This document shows positions 35,859-44,413 of a DNA stretch of 64,000 bases, one piece after another. The position numbers and the translations under genes are program-made. Origin of the DNA: Oscillospiraceae bacterium (GTDB lineage Bacteria > Bacillota > Clostridia > Oscillospirales > Ruminococcaceae); NCBI GenBank assembly GCA_902362965.1, contig CABIYQ010000002.1, positions 165,200-229,199 of the forward strand. Direction: 5' to 3'. The notes under the pieces are model-generated. The model was not told the DNA's origin. It made no database searches and saw only the letters and a list, made by a program, of their open reading frames with translations. Numbering within the stretch: the stretch's first letter is position 1; the number at the start of each line of letters is the position of its first letter.

Positions 35859-37166
35859 ATGCTTGAAACAATTAATAAAATGGTATGGGGAGATTTTCTG
35901 CTGTTTTTACTTTTGGGGACGGGTTTGATGCTCAGCATAAGATTTAAGTTTTTTCAGATTTTTAAAATCAGATATATTTTTAAAAATACTGTTTTAACGT
36001 TATTTAATAAAAAAAACTCAGTCAATTCTTCCGATAAAGAAAGTATTTCCCAGTTTCAGACATTTGCAACTGCTCTTGCTGCTACAATGGGTACGGGAAA
36101 CATCGTAGGCGTAGCTACTGCACTCACTATAGGCGGTGCCGGAGCAATATTCTGGATGTGGATATCTGCAATTTTAGGTATGGCTCTGGTTTACGCTGAA
36201 AATTATCTTGGCACAATTTACAGAAAAAAATCCGACGGTTTGTGCGTAGGGGGGCCTATGGCATATCTGGAAAAGGGTGCAGGTAAAAAATTTCTTGCAG
36301 TTTTGTTTGCGGTTTTCTGTATTTTTGCTTCTCTTGGAATGGGTAATATGACGCAGGTGAATTCTATTTCCTCCGCTGCAAAGGATTCCTTTGGAATCCC
36401 TGAAATAGTTACAGGTATTGCGGCAGCGGCAGTTGCCTTTATCATTATATCCGGAGGTATCAAAAGAATCGGTAAAGCCTCGCAATTTCTTATTCCCATA
36501 CTTTCCGTAGTTTACATAGGCGCTGCTATTTTAATAATTATCAAATTCAGAAACAATTTATCCGACACCTTTTCACTTATCTTTAAAGACGCTTTCGGAA
36601 TAAAAGCAGCAGGGGGAGGGATCTGCGGAGAAGTTTTAAAAAAGAGTATAAACACCGGACTAAGAAAAGGAGTTTTTTCCAACGAAGCAGGATTGGGCAG
36701 TTCTGCGTTGTTACATTCTGCGTCGGAAAATACCAGTCCTCAAAAACAGGGTATGTGGGCGGTATTTGAAGTTTTTATAGACACTATTATATGCTGTACA
36801 ATTACAGCTCTGGCAATACTTTCAAGCGGCGCACTGAAATCCGGTAAGGACGGCGCTCCTCTGGTAACAGAGGCATTTAAAACGGTTATGGGCAATTTTG
36901 CTCCTGCTTTTACGGCAGTATCAATACTGCTTTTTGCGTTTGCAACTCTTATCAGCTGGTTTTACTGCGGAGAATGCTCGGTAAAATACATATTCGGAAA
37001 TGAGGGCGTTCCTTTTTACAAGTTTATTTTTACGGTATTTATTGTTATAGGCGCAGTTGCCAAACTCACAACAGTCTGGACAGCTTCGGAAATATTCAAC
37101 GGTCTTATGGCTATCCCTAATCTTATAGGACTTATTCTTCTGAGAAAGGAAGTAAAATCTGAATAA
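35859..37166 (+). CDS. Alanine/glycine:cation (sodium) symporter, AGCS family
   Basis: 435 residues with about ten membrane segments. The signature ATALAATMGTGNIVGVATAL (with flanks), the GPMAYLEKGAG motif, NEAGLGSSALLHSA and the C-terminal LISWFYCGECS segment are typical of the AGCS family, which imports alanine or glycine with Na+ or H+. Slightly shorter than usual (440-490), with a short N-terminus. ATG at 35859 behind AGAGGTGC. It is followed after 60 bases by an unrelated-looking gene; two hairpins lie between. Confidence 0.93.
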   Translation: MLETINKMVWGDFLLFLLLGTGLMLSIRFKFFQIFKIRYIFKNTVLTLFNKKNSVNSSDKESISQFQTFATALAATMGTGNIVGVATALTIGGAGAIFWMWISAILGMALVYAENYLGTIYRKKSDGLCVGGPMAYLEKGAGKKFLAVLFAVFCIFASLGMGNMTQVNSISSAAKDSFGIPEIVTGIAAAAVAFIIISGGIKRIGKASQFLIPILSVVYIGAAILIIIKFRNNLSDTFSLIFKDAFGIKAAGGGICGEVLKKSINTGLRKGVFSNEAGLGSSALLHSASENTSPQKQGMWAVFEVFIDTIICCTITALAILSSGALKSGKDGAPLVTEAFKTVMGNFAPAFTAVSILLFAFATLISWFYCGECSVKYIFGNEGVPFYKFIFTVFIVIGAVAKLTTVWTASEIFNGLMAIPNLIGLILLRKEVKSE

Positions 37167-37219
37167 ACAGTACCCTTTTACGGCAATACTGTTTTCAGTG
37201 CAAAAGCCACTGAAAGGAG
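37167..37219 (+). promoter_or_regulatory. Tandem hairpins before the phosphohexomutase-like gene
   Basis: ACAGTA / TACTGT (37167-37192) followed by TTTCAGTG / CACTGAAA (37193-37215). The 3' arm of the second hairpin overlaps the AAAGGAG ribosome binding site of the gene starting at 37227, so folding could reduce its translation or set mRNA processing in the intercistronic gap. Confidence 0.5.
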
Positions 37220-37226
37220 AAAGAAA

Positions 37227-38351
37227 ATGAAAGCTATTTTACAGGAAAACAAAATAATCGGAACATATTCCCCGGATGAAGCGGTATTCATCGGCAGTGC
37301 GGCGGCTAAATATTCAAAAAGAATTGCCATAGGCAGAAACGGTGATTCAAGAGCGGCAGAAATGGCTTTGTCGGCAGGAATAATTGCGTCCGGTTCAGAT
37401 GTCATATCCCTTGGCAAGTGTCTTGAAACAGAACTGTTTTTTACGTCCCGTCTTGCTTCATGCGATCTTTGTTTGTATATTAAGGAAGAACCGCTTATGA
37501 AAATTGAAGTGCGTACAAAAGGCGGTCTGCCTATTGACAGACAATGCATGGAGATTATCAGCAGCGCTCTGCACGAAAGAAAAGTTCCTGAGCTTTTATC
37601 CTCAGAGGGTACTGTTACTGACAGTCGGGGCTTTAAAGACGTATACAGACGTCACATTGAAGGACTTTTACCGTCAAAATGTCCTTACTCGATTTATATC
37701 AGTAAATCCGGTAAAAACGGTCAGAAGATTCATTTTCCGAAAACCGAAGGCGAGGAACTTATAATTCAGCTGAGTGCAGACGGTACAAAAGCTTCGCTTT
37801 ACTCTGACAAAAGCGGTTTCATTTCTTATGAAACGCTGATTTTTATCTGCTGTCTGGATATATTGGAAAACGGTAAAGATGTTGCTCTTCCTTTTGAATT
37901 TCCTTTTGCTGCGGACAATCTTGCTTCCAAATACGGCTGCAGAGTATACAGATATTATTCGTCTCCTCAGGACGGCTGTGATGAAGCCGCAAGAAAGCTT
38001 GCAAGAGAACAGAATTTTACTCTGGACGGTCTTTATCTGGCGCTGAAGTCTATAAAAATTGCAATTGATAAGGAGCTTGACCTTAAAGGAATCACAAAGC
38101 TTATTCCCGAATTTTATACTGCCAAAAAATTTGTAGAGCTTGAAAAGGACAGGATAGATAAAATTCTTAATCACTGGGAGGGTAATATTACTCCCGGAGG
38201 TACAACATTTTCCAAGAGAGAAAGCCGTGTTATAATGCAGCCGTCTTCCTCTGGAAAGGGATTATGGTTACAGATTGAAAGCCGTTCAATGGAAGCGGCA
38301 GAAGAGCTTTGCGGTAAAATTGAGGAAAAGTTAAAAAAGAATAATTTTTAA
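37227..38351 (+). CDS. Degenerate phosphohexomutase-like protein (probable pseudoenzyme)
   Basis: 374 residues. The layout follows alpha-D-phosphohexomutases (GlmM/ManB/PGM): domain 1 has IAIGRNGDSRAAEMALSAGI and IASGSDVISLGKC, domain 2 has ADGTKASLYSDKSGFISYET aligned with the metal loop, and domain 4 has RVIMQPSSSGKGLWLQIES in place of the phosphate-binding RPSGTEP loop. But the catalytic TASHNP serine loop is replaced by LYIKEEP, and the DGDADR metal motif by SADGTK, so catalysis is unlikely. The protein is also shorter than normal (about 450). ATG at 37227 with AAAGGAG. Frame is intact, so it is a maintained gene, not a decaying one. Confidence 0.65.
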   Translation: MKAILQENKIIGTYSPDEAVFIGSAAAKYSKRIAIGRNGDSRAAEMALSAGIIASGSDVISLGKCLETELFFTSRLASCDLCLYIKEEPLMKIEVRTKGGLPIDRQCMEIISSALHERKVPELLSSEGTVTDSRGFKDVYRRHIEGLLPSKCPYSIYISKSGKNGQKIHFPKTEGEELIIQLSADGTKASLYSDKSGFISYETLIFICCLDILENGKDVALPFEFPFAADNLASKYGCRVYRYYSSPQDGCDEAARKLAREQNFTLDGLYLALKSIKIAIDKELDLKGITKLIPEFYTAKKFVELEKDRIDKILNHWEGNITPGGTTFSKRESRVIMQPSSSGKGLWLQIESRSMEAAEELCGKIEEKLKKNNF

Positions 38352-38388
38352 TTTTATAATTATTGTAAGTTTATTAGAAAAATTTTCC

Positions 38389-38417
38389 TTGACTTTTTTG
38401 TGCAATTTGCGTATAAT
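38389..38417 (+). promoter_or_regulatory. Promoter of the RNase J leader and operon
   Basis: TTGACT (38389-38394), 17-base spacer, TATAAT (38412-38417). Transcription should start near 38424, some 325 bases before the chosen rnj start. Confidence 0.8.
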
Positions 38418-38424
38418 GAATATG

Positions 38425-38748
38425 TATATTTTTATGAATCGTATTTTACAATATATTTACTGTCTGCCGGAATGCGCTTTTGCAGTTCCGGCGGATAATA
38501 TATAAAGTTTTTATGGCATTATTATGCCTTAAATATATTTTAAAGATCCGAGCGGCTTGGGATCTTAAAGTAAATTAATTATACAAAATTAATACATAAT
38601 ATCCGGTATATAGTCTTATTATTTATTTTTTCTACCATTATTTAAAACCGCCTTTACTTAGGTGATATTAAACGGAACAATCATTCTAAATCAGAAAAAA
38701 GAATAATCATTGAAAAATAACCGGAAAAAAGAAAAGCGAGGTTATAAC
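38425..38748 (+). promoter_or_regulatory. Long structured 5' leader of the RNase J mRNA
   Basis: About 325 untranslated bases with at least three hairpins: GCCGGAA / TTCCGGC (38466-38492, inner TGC/GCA), GGCAT / ATGCC (38515-38528), and AAGATCC / GGATCTT (38543-38566, extendable by GAG/CTT). The remainder to 38748 is A/T-rich. None of the hairpins is followed by a T run, so they are not plain terminators. I recognise no known riboswitch. In E. coli, RNase E controls its own mRNA through a long 5' leader; a similar role here is inference. Confidence 0.6.
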
Positions 38749-40560
38749 GTGGAAAACAATCAGACAAAAGCGGCGAATGACAACAGACGAAAGGGACTTA
38801 AAAGAAACGAACCGTTAAAAACGGCAGGTCAGAAAAAAGCCTTGCCTCCAGCATCGGCGATAAAAACTACATTTGCTCCGAGACCGAAAAGAGAATCAAG
38901 AAAAACTCCTGTAAAAATAATTCCGTTGGGCGGTCTTAATGAGATCGGAAAAAATATGACCGTAATAGAATGCTGCAACGACATTTTTATTATTGACTGC
39001 GGACTGGCTTTCCCTGATACTGAAATGCCGGGAGTTGATATTGTTATACCTGATTTTACTTATATTGAAAGAAACAGGGATAAAGTACGGGGCGTTGTTC
39101 TTACTCACGGTCATGAGGATCATATCGGCGGACTTGCCTATCTTCTGAAAAAGGTAAACGTTCCTGTTTACGGTACAAAACTTACTCTTGGACTTGTAGA
39201 CGGAAAGCTTAAAGAGCACGGTCTTTCAGGAAAGGTTAAGCTTATTGTCACTGCGCCGAGAAAAACAGTAAAAATGGGCTGTATGGCGGTAGAATTTATA
39301 AAGGTCAATCATTCTATTCCGGACGCTGTCGGAATGGCTATACACACGCCCGCCGGAGTTATCGTCCATACAGGAGATTTCAAAGTGGATTATAGTCCTA
39401 TAAACGGAGGAATTATAGATCTGACACGTTTCGGAGAACTTGGAAGCAAAGGCGTTCTGGCGCTTATGGCTGATTCTACAAATGCCGAACGTCCGGGATA
39501 TACTCAGTCGGAACGAAAAGTAGGGGAATCCTTTGAAAAGCTTTTTACAAAGGCTGAAGGAAAAAGAATAATAATTGCTACGTTTTCTTCTAATATACAC
39601 AGAATACAGCAGATTGTTGACTGTGCTGAAAGATACGGAAGAAAGGTTGCGGTATTCGGCAGAAGCATGATTAATGTTATTACTACCGCAATTGAACTGG
39701 GATATCTGAGAGTTCCAAAGGGTATAATTATAGACATTGACATGATGAATCGGTATGACAGTTCACAGATAGTGCTGATTACGACGGGAAGTCAGGGAGA
39801 ACCTATGTCCGCTTTGACCCGAATGGCAATGAACGATCATAAAAAAGTCAATATCACGCCCATGGACTTTATTATTATCTCAGCTACTCCTATCCCTGGC
39901 AATGAAAAATTTGTGACTAAAGTTGTAAATGAGCTTATGAAATCCGGCGCTTCAGTTGTATACGAAGCAATGTACGAAGTTCATGTTTCAGGGCATGCAT
40001 GTCAGGAAGAGCTTAAATTAATTCAGGCTCTTACAAAACCTAAGTTCTTTATTCCTGTTCACGGGGAATATAAGCATCTGAAAAAACATGCTGAACTTGC
40101 GCTTGAATTGGGAATGCCTAAAGAAAACATTATTATCGGTGAAATCGGAAATGTAATTGAAACCGACGGTAATAAAATGTCTATCGTTTCACAGGTTCCG
40201 GCAGGAAGAGTTCTTGTTGACGGTTTGGGTGTAGGAGACGTCGGTTCAATCGTACTCAGAGACCGAAAGCATCTTGCCCAGGACGGTCTGATAATAGTTG
40301 TTGTAGGAATAGATAAAGCAACAAACAGTATAGTTTCCGGTCCTGATATTATTTCAAGGGGATTTGTTTACGTGAGAGAATCGGAAGAGCTTATTGACAG
40401 TGCAAAGGCTGTTATGGGACATACTCTCGATTCCTGTTCTATTCAGGATTTCAGAGAATGGAATTCCATAAAAACGCGTATGCGTGATGCGCTTTCAGAT
40501 TATATTTATGAAAAAACAAAACGCAGTCCTATGATACTGCCTATTATAATGGAAGTGTGA
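38749..40560 (+). CDS. rnj: Ribonuclease J
   Basis: 603 residues. A basic, disordered N-terminal extension (about 1-55), then the metallo-beta-lactamase/beta-CASP core with metal ligands in LTHGHEDHIGG, NHSIPDAVGM and VHTGDFKVDY, the beta-CASP part (ATFSSNIHRIQQIVD, TTGSQGEPMSAL, VHVSGHA), and a C-terminal domain. It is an endo- and 5'-3' exoribonuclease central to mRNA decay. The start is taken as GTG at 38749, behind GAGGT; a TTG at 38710 in the same frame lacks a ribosome binding site. gdpP follows after 67 bases. Confidence 0.94.
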   Translation: MENNQTKAANDNRRKGLKRNEPLKTAGQKKALPPASAIKTTFAPRPKRESRKTPVKIIPLGGLNEIGKNMTVIECCNDIFIIDCGLAFPDTEMPGVDIVIPDFTYIERNRDKVRGVVLTHGHEDHIGGLAYLLKKVNVPVYGTKLTLGLVDGKLKEHGLSGKVKLIVTAPRKTVKMGCMAVEFIKVNHSIPDAVGMAIHTPAGVIVHTGDFKVDYSPINGGIIDLTRFGELGSKGVLALMADSTNAERPGYTQSERKVGESFEKLFTKAEGKRIIIATFSSNIHRIQQIVDCAERYGRKVAVFGRSMINVITTAIELGYLRVPKGIIIDIDMMNRYDSSQIVLITTGSQGEPMSALTRMAMNDHKKVNITPMDFIIISATPIPGNEKFVTKVVNELMKSGASVVYEAMYEVHVSGHACQEELKLIQALTKPKFFIPVHGEYKHLKKHAELALELGMPKENIIIGEIGNVIETDGNKMSIVSQVPAGRVLVDGLGVGDVGSIVLRDRKHLAQDGLIIVVVGIDKATNSIVSGPDIISRGFVYVRESEELIDSAKAVMGHTLDSCSIQDFREWNSIKTRMRDALSDYIYEKTKRSPMILPIIMEV

Positions 40561-40627
40561 TAAATTACCAGCGCTTGTATGGCAAATTCTGCGGTACGGC
40601 TTTTACAAATTTTCGGAGGTGGATCTG

Positions 40628-42577
40628 TTGAGAAGAAAGTTTCCGGTCAGTTTTATAATATCTATATGCCTGCTTATACTTTCATGTGTCTTTTCGGCAG
40701 TTATGCTGAGAGAATACAGTATTCAGCGATTCCTTCTGGCAATAATTCCGGCCGTAATATGTTCAGGAATCCTTATTACAGAACTGTTTATTGCTCATAA
40801 AAATTCCCTCAGATTTATTGCTTCATTGAATGAATCTGTAGGCGTAACGGAAAATGAGGTTCTTTATTATGCAGAGTCGCCGGCTGTGATTATGAACGAA
40901 GATTTTTTAGTTTTGTGGTGCAATAAGGAATTTGACAGCCAGATAATGCCTGACTATGAAATATTCGGAAATAATATCGGTAAATTTTTTGATATTGATT
41001 TAAAGGAACTTATGATAGAAGGCGTTACTACCAATGAATACAACGGCAGAACCTATAAAATCACTTCTATTGTAATTGACAAAAACAATCGGAAAATGAT
41101 TTATCTCAACTTTACAGATATTTCAGAATTTGCGGAACTTTTCAGTAAATATAAAAGAACCCGTCCTTCAGTGATCCTCCTTGTAATCGATAACTATGAG
41201 GACGTTTTACAAAATTTCAAGGAAAGTGAAAAGGCGCAGGTTGCGGCGGCTATTGAAACTTTGCTTGAAGAATTTATGTCTAAGACGACAGGCGTTTTAA
41301 GAAAGCTTAGTCAGGATAAATTTATTGCAGTTATTGAAGAACAGCATTTGAATGAAATAATTAAATCTAAATTCAGTATTCTCGACAATGCCAGAAACAT
41401 AACTGTCAGTGAAAAAAGCAGTATTATTACCCTTTCCATAGGAGTAGGTCACGGCGCTTCGACTCTTGAAGAAAGCGAATCTTTTGCAAAGCAGGCTCTT
41501 GATATGTGTCTGGGCAGAGGAGGGGATCAGGCAGCGGTAAAAACTGAAAACGGTTTCCGCTTCTTCGGCGGAGTTGCAAAGGGAGTTGAAAAGAAGTCAA
41601 GAGCCAAATCCCGTATTATTTCGAACGCTATACAGGAAGTGATCAACAGCAGCGACGATGTGTACATAATGGGACACAGGTTTGCCGATATGGACGCTGT
41701 CGGCTCGGGAACAGGTCTTGCCGGAGCTATACGGCAAATCGGTGTAGACGCTTACTTTGTCGTAGATATGCAGAAAAATTTGTCGGGAATGCTTATAGAC
41801 AAAATAACTGAACAATATCCGGATATTATTATGTCTCCTGAGGAAGCGGAATTCCGTTTTGGTGAAAACAGTCTGCTTATTATTGTAGATACTCACAACG
41901 CAGCTATGCTTGAAAGCTACAAGCTTTATGAAATGGCTAATCAGAAGATAGTTATAGACCATCACAGAAAATCTGTTAATTTTATAGACGATGCTGTAAT
42001 TTTCCATCACGAGCCTTATGCTTCATCAGCTTCGGAAATGGTTACGGAAATCATACAGTACTTTAAAAACATTACGGTTATTCCGCAGGTTTTTGCAGAA
42101 GCGCTGCTTGCGGGAATTATGCTTGATACAAAGAATTTTGTTATGAAAACAGGCGTAAGGACCTTTGAGGCCGCAGCTTATCTAAGAAAAAACGGAGCCG
42201 ATACTGTAAAAGTAAAAAACTTTTTTACAAGCTCGATTGACGCTTATAAGAAAAAGTCTGCGCTTATTTCATCGGCTGAGATCATAAACAAATGTGCTGT
42301 TGCAACAGCGAACAGCCTGTCAGACGATATGAGAATAATCGCTCCTCAGGCAGCGGACGAACTTCTTAGTATTCAGGATGTCGACGCTTCCTTCGTAATT
42401 TATAAAATAGGAAATGTTACGAATATATCGGCAAGATCCCTGGGTGCTATGAATGTTCAGGTCATAATGGAAAAGCTGGGCGGCGGGGGTCATCAGACTA
42501 TGGCAGCCGTACAGCTTGAAGATACTTCTTTTGAACTGGCAAAGCAAATGCTTATTGAAGCAATCAATTCAGATTAG
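40628..42577 (+). CDS. gdpP: Cyclic-di-AMP phosphodiesterase GdpP (DHH/DHHA1)
   Basis: 649 residues: two membrane segments (about 6-60), a PAS-like domain, a degenerate GGDEF domain (about 170-300, ending at SIGVGHGASTLEES), and the DHH-DHHA1 phosphodiesterase with GHRFADMDAVGSG, LLIIVDTHN, VIDHHRKS, and GGGGHQTMAAV. It hydrolyses c-di-AMP and so controls potassium and osmotic homeostasis and wall stress. The start is TTG at 40628, 8 bases after GGAGG. The order gdpP-rplI-dnaB is conserved in Firmicutes (yybT-rplI-dnaC). Confidence 0.95.
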   Translation: MRRKFPVSFIISICLLILSCVFSAVMLREYSIQRFLLAIIPAVICSGILITELFIAHKNSLRFIASLNESVGVTENEVLYYAESPAVIMNEDFLVLWCNKEFDSQIMPDYEIFGNNIGKFFDIDLKELMIEGVTTNEYNGRTYKITSIVIDKNNRKMIYLNFTDISEFAELFSKYKRTRPSVILLVIDNYEDVLQNFKESEKAQVAAAIETLLEEFMSKTTGVLRKLSQDKFIAVIEEQHLNEIIKSKFSILDNARNITVSEKSSIITLSIGVGHGASTLEESESFAKQALDMCLGRGGDQAAVKTENGFRFFGGVAKGVEKKSRAKSRIISNAIQEVINSSDDVYIMGHRFADMDAVGSGTGLAGAIRQIGVDAYFVVDMQKNLSGMLIDKITEQYPDIIMSPEEAEFRFGENSLLIIVDTHNAAMLESYKLYEMANQKIVIDHHRKSVNFIDDAVIFHHEPYASSASEMVTEIIQYFKNITVIPQVFAEALLAGIMLDTKNFVMKTGVRTFEAAAYLRKNGADTVKVKNFFTSSIDAYKKKSALISSAEIINKCAVATANSLSDDMRIIAPQAADELLSIQDVDASFVIYKIGNVTNISARSLGAMNVQVIMEKLGGGGHQTMAAVQLEDTSFELAKQMLIEAINSD

Positions 42578-42589
42578 GAGGACAAAACA

Positions 42590-43036
42590 ATGAAGGTGAT
42601 TTTTTTACAGGATGTTAAAGGATCAGGAAAAAAAGGCGAAGTTAAAAACGTATCCGACGGATATGCCAGAAATTTCCTGATAGGAAAAGGACTCGCCGTT
42701 GAAGCTACAGCCAAAAATATGAATCTTCTCGACGGACAAAAAGCGTCCGCACAGCACAAAAAAGACGTTGAAAAACAAAACGCTGAGGACATCAAAGCGG
42801 CCATAGACGGCAAAACAGTCAGGACTGCTGCAAACGCAGGCTCTAACGGCAGACTTTTCGGTTCAATTACAACAGGCAATATTGCCGACCTTATTGAAAA
42901 GCAGTTCGGCAAAAAAATTGATAAGAAAAAAATATCTCTTAAGACTGAAATTAAAAATTTTGGTACTTATGAAGCAGAAATCAGACTCTACAACGGAGTT
43001 ACAGCTAAAGTAACTGTAGATGTTACTGAAAGCTGA
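42590..43036 (+). CDS. rplI: 50S ribosomal protein L9
   Basis: 148 residues. The N-terminal domain [19 protein letters not shown], then [16 protein letters not shown], a long connecting helix and a C-terminal rRNA-binding domain are all canonical. Binds 23S rRNA near the L1 stalk. ATG at 42590 behind AGGAGGA, 12 bases after gdpP. Confidence 0.97.
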   Translation: MKVIFLQDVKGSGKKGEVKNVSDGYARNFLIGKGLAVEATAKNMNLLDGQKASAQHKKDVEKQNAEDIKAAIDGKTVRTAANAGSNGRLFGSITTGNIADLIEKQFGKKIDKKKISLKTEIKNFGTYEAEIRLYNGVTAKVTVDVTES

Positions 43037-43066
43037 TCATGAGCAAAAATTCCAAGGAGTTAATAA

Positions 43067-44413
43067 ATGGATTACGAGGATTTTTCCGATAAGGAGCTTC
43101 CGTACAGCCTTGAGGCGGAACAAACCGTTTTGGGAGCAATTTTAATTGATCAGTCGGTTATTTCCGTGGTTCTGGAAAAAGTAAAGCCGGAAAGTTTTTT
43201 CAATGAACAGCACCGTGCTCTTTTTAATATAATGCTTAGAATGTTTACCTCCGGTATAAAAGCGGATATCATAACCGTTTTGAATGAATCGGTCAAGGAA
43301 AACATCTTTGAATCCGCTCAGGAGGGAAGAAATTATCTCGGCGCACTTGTTAATATGGTGCCTTCCGTAGACAATGTTGACAGTTACTGTCAAATTGTTG
43401 CGGAAAAATACTACATAAGAAGCTTAGCGCTTGTTGCCCGCGAGCTTCTTCATGAAATTGCTATGGGACAGAATACCGCTCAGGTACTTCTGGATTCCGC
43501 TGAACAAAAAATATTTGACATAAGGCAGGGCAGAGACGTTAAGGGTCTTACTCCTATAAGCGATGTTGTATTTGAATCATGGGACAGACTTCAAAAAATC
43601 TCCGGTCCTGACAAGGACAAGTATCTCGGTGCAAAAACGGGATTTACGCTTCTTGATACGATTACGACAGGTCTTAACAAATCCGACCTTATTATACTTG
43701 CCGCCCGTCCGGGTATGGGTAAAACCTCGTTCGCTCTTAACATTGCAACAAACGTTGCAAGAAGAAGCGGAAAGGACGTAACAGTATTTTCGCTGGAAAT
43801 GTCTAAGGAACAGCTTGCAACGAGAATGCTTTCAACCGAAGCCTTGGTTGACTCAAATAAACTCAGAAGCGGTTTCCTTTCGGATAACGATTGGGTACGC
43901 CTAGCGTCAAGCGCAGACGTTTTATGCGGTATGCCGCTTTATCTTGACGATACTGCCGGAACTACAGTGCAGCAAATAAAAGCAAAGCTCAGACGTGTAA
44001 AAAACCTAGGACTGGTAGTTATCGACTATCTACAGCTTTTAGGTTCAACCGTTAAATCTGAAAATCAGGTACTGAGAATTTCTGAAATTACAAGAAATCT
44101 AAAAATTATGGCAAAGGAAATGGATGTGCCTGTTATACTGCTTTCACAGCTTAACCGTGGCGTTGAAAGCCGTCCTGACAAAAGACCTATGCTGTCGGAC
44201 TTAAGAGAATCCGGTTCTATCGAACAAGACGCAGACATTGTTATGTTCCTATACAGAGACGCATATTATAATAAAGAAAGCGCTGAGCCGAATATTTCTG
44301 AATGTATTGTGGCGAAAAACCGTCACGGCGATACGGGAACGGTAAAGCTTATCTGGGACGGTCAGTTTACACGTTTTTCAAACGCTGACTTTAATACTCC
44401 TCCGGAGGGTTAA
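43067..44413 (+). CDS. dnaB: Replicative DNA helicase DnaB
   Basis: 448 residues. N-terminal domain (LPYSLEAEQTVLGAILID), then RecA-like ATPase with Walker A ARPGMGKTSFALN, Walker B LVVIDYLQLL, and LSQLNRGVESRPDKRPMLSD plus SGSIEQDADIVMFLYRD. It forms the hexameric ring that unwinds DNA at the replication fork (called DnaC in Bacillus). No intein. ATG at 43067 with CCAAGGAG upstream. Confidence 0.97.
   Translation: MDYEDFSDKELPYSLEAEQTVLGAILIDQSVISVVLEKVKPESFFNEQHRALFNIMLRMFTSGIKADIITVLNESVKENIFESAQEGRNYLGALVNMVPSVDNVDSYCQIVAEKYYIRSLALVARELLHEIAMGQNTAQVLLDSAEQKIFDIRQGRDVKGLTPISDVVFESWDRLQKISGPDKDKYLGAKTGFTLLDTITTGLNKSDLIILAARPGMGKTSFALNIATNVARRSGKDVTVFSLEMSKEQLATRMLSTEALVDSNKLRSGFLSDNDWVRLASSADVLCGMPLYLDDTAGTTVQQIKAKLRRVKNLGLVVIDYLQLLGSTVKSENQVLRISEITRNLKIMAKEMDVPVILLSQLNRGVESRPDKRPMLSDLRESGSIEQDADIVMFLYRDAYYNKESAEPNISECIVAKNRHGDTGTVKLIWDGQFTRFSNADFNTPPEG

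Noticed and set aside
38710..38748. TTG start for RNase J at 38710
   Set aside because: No ribosome binding site; GTG at 38749 has GAGGT at good spacing. The extra 13 residues are basic and unconserved in character.
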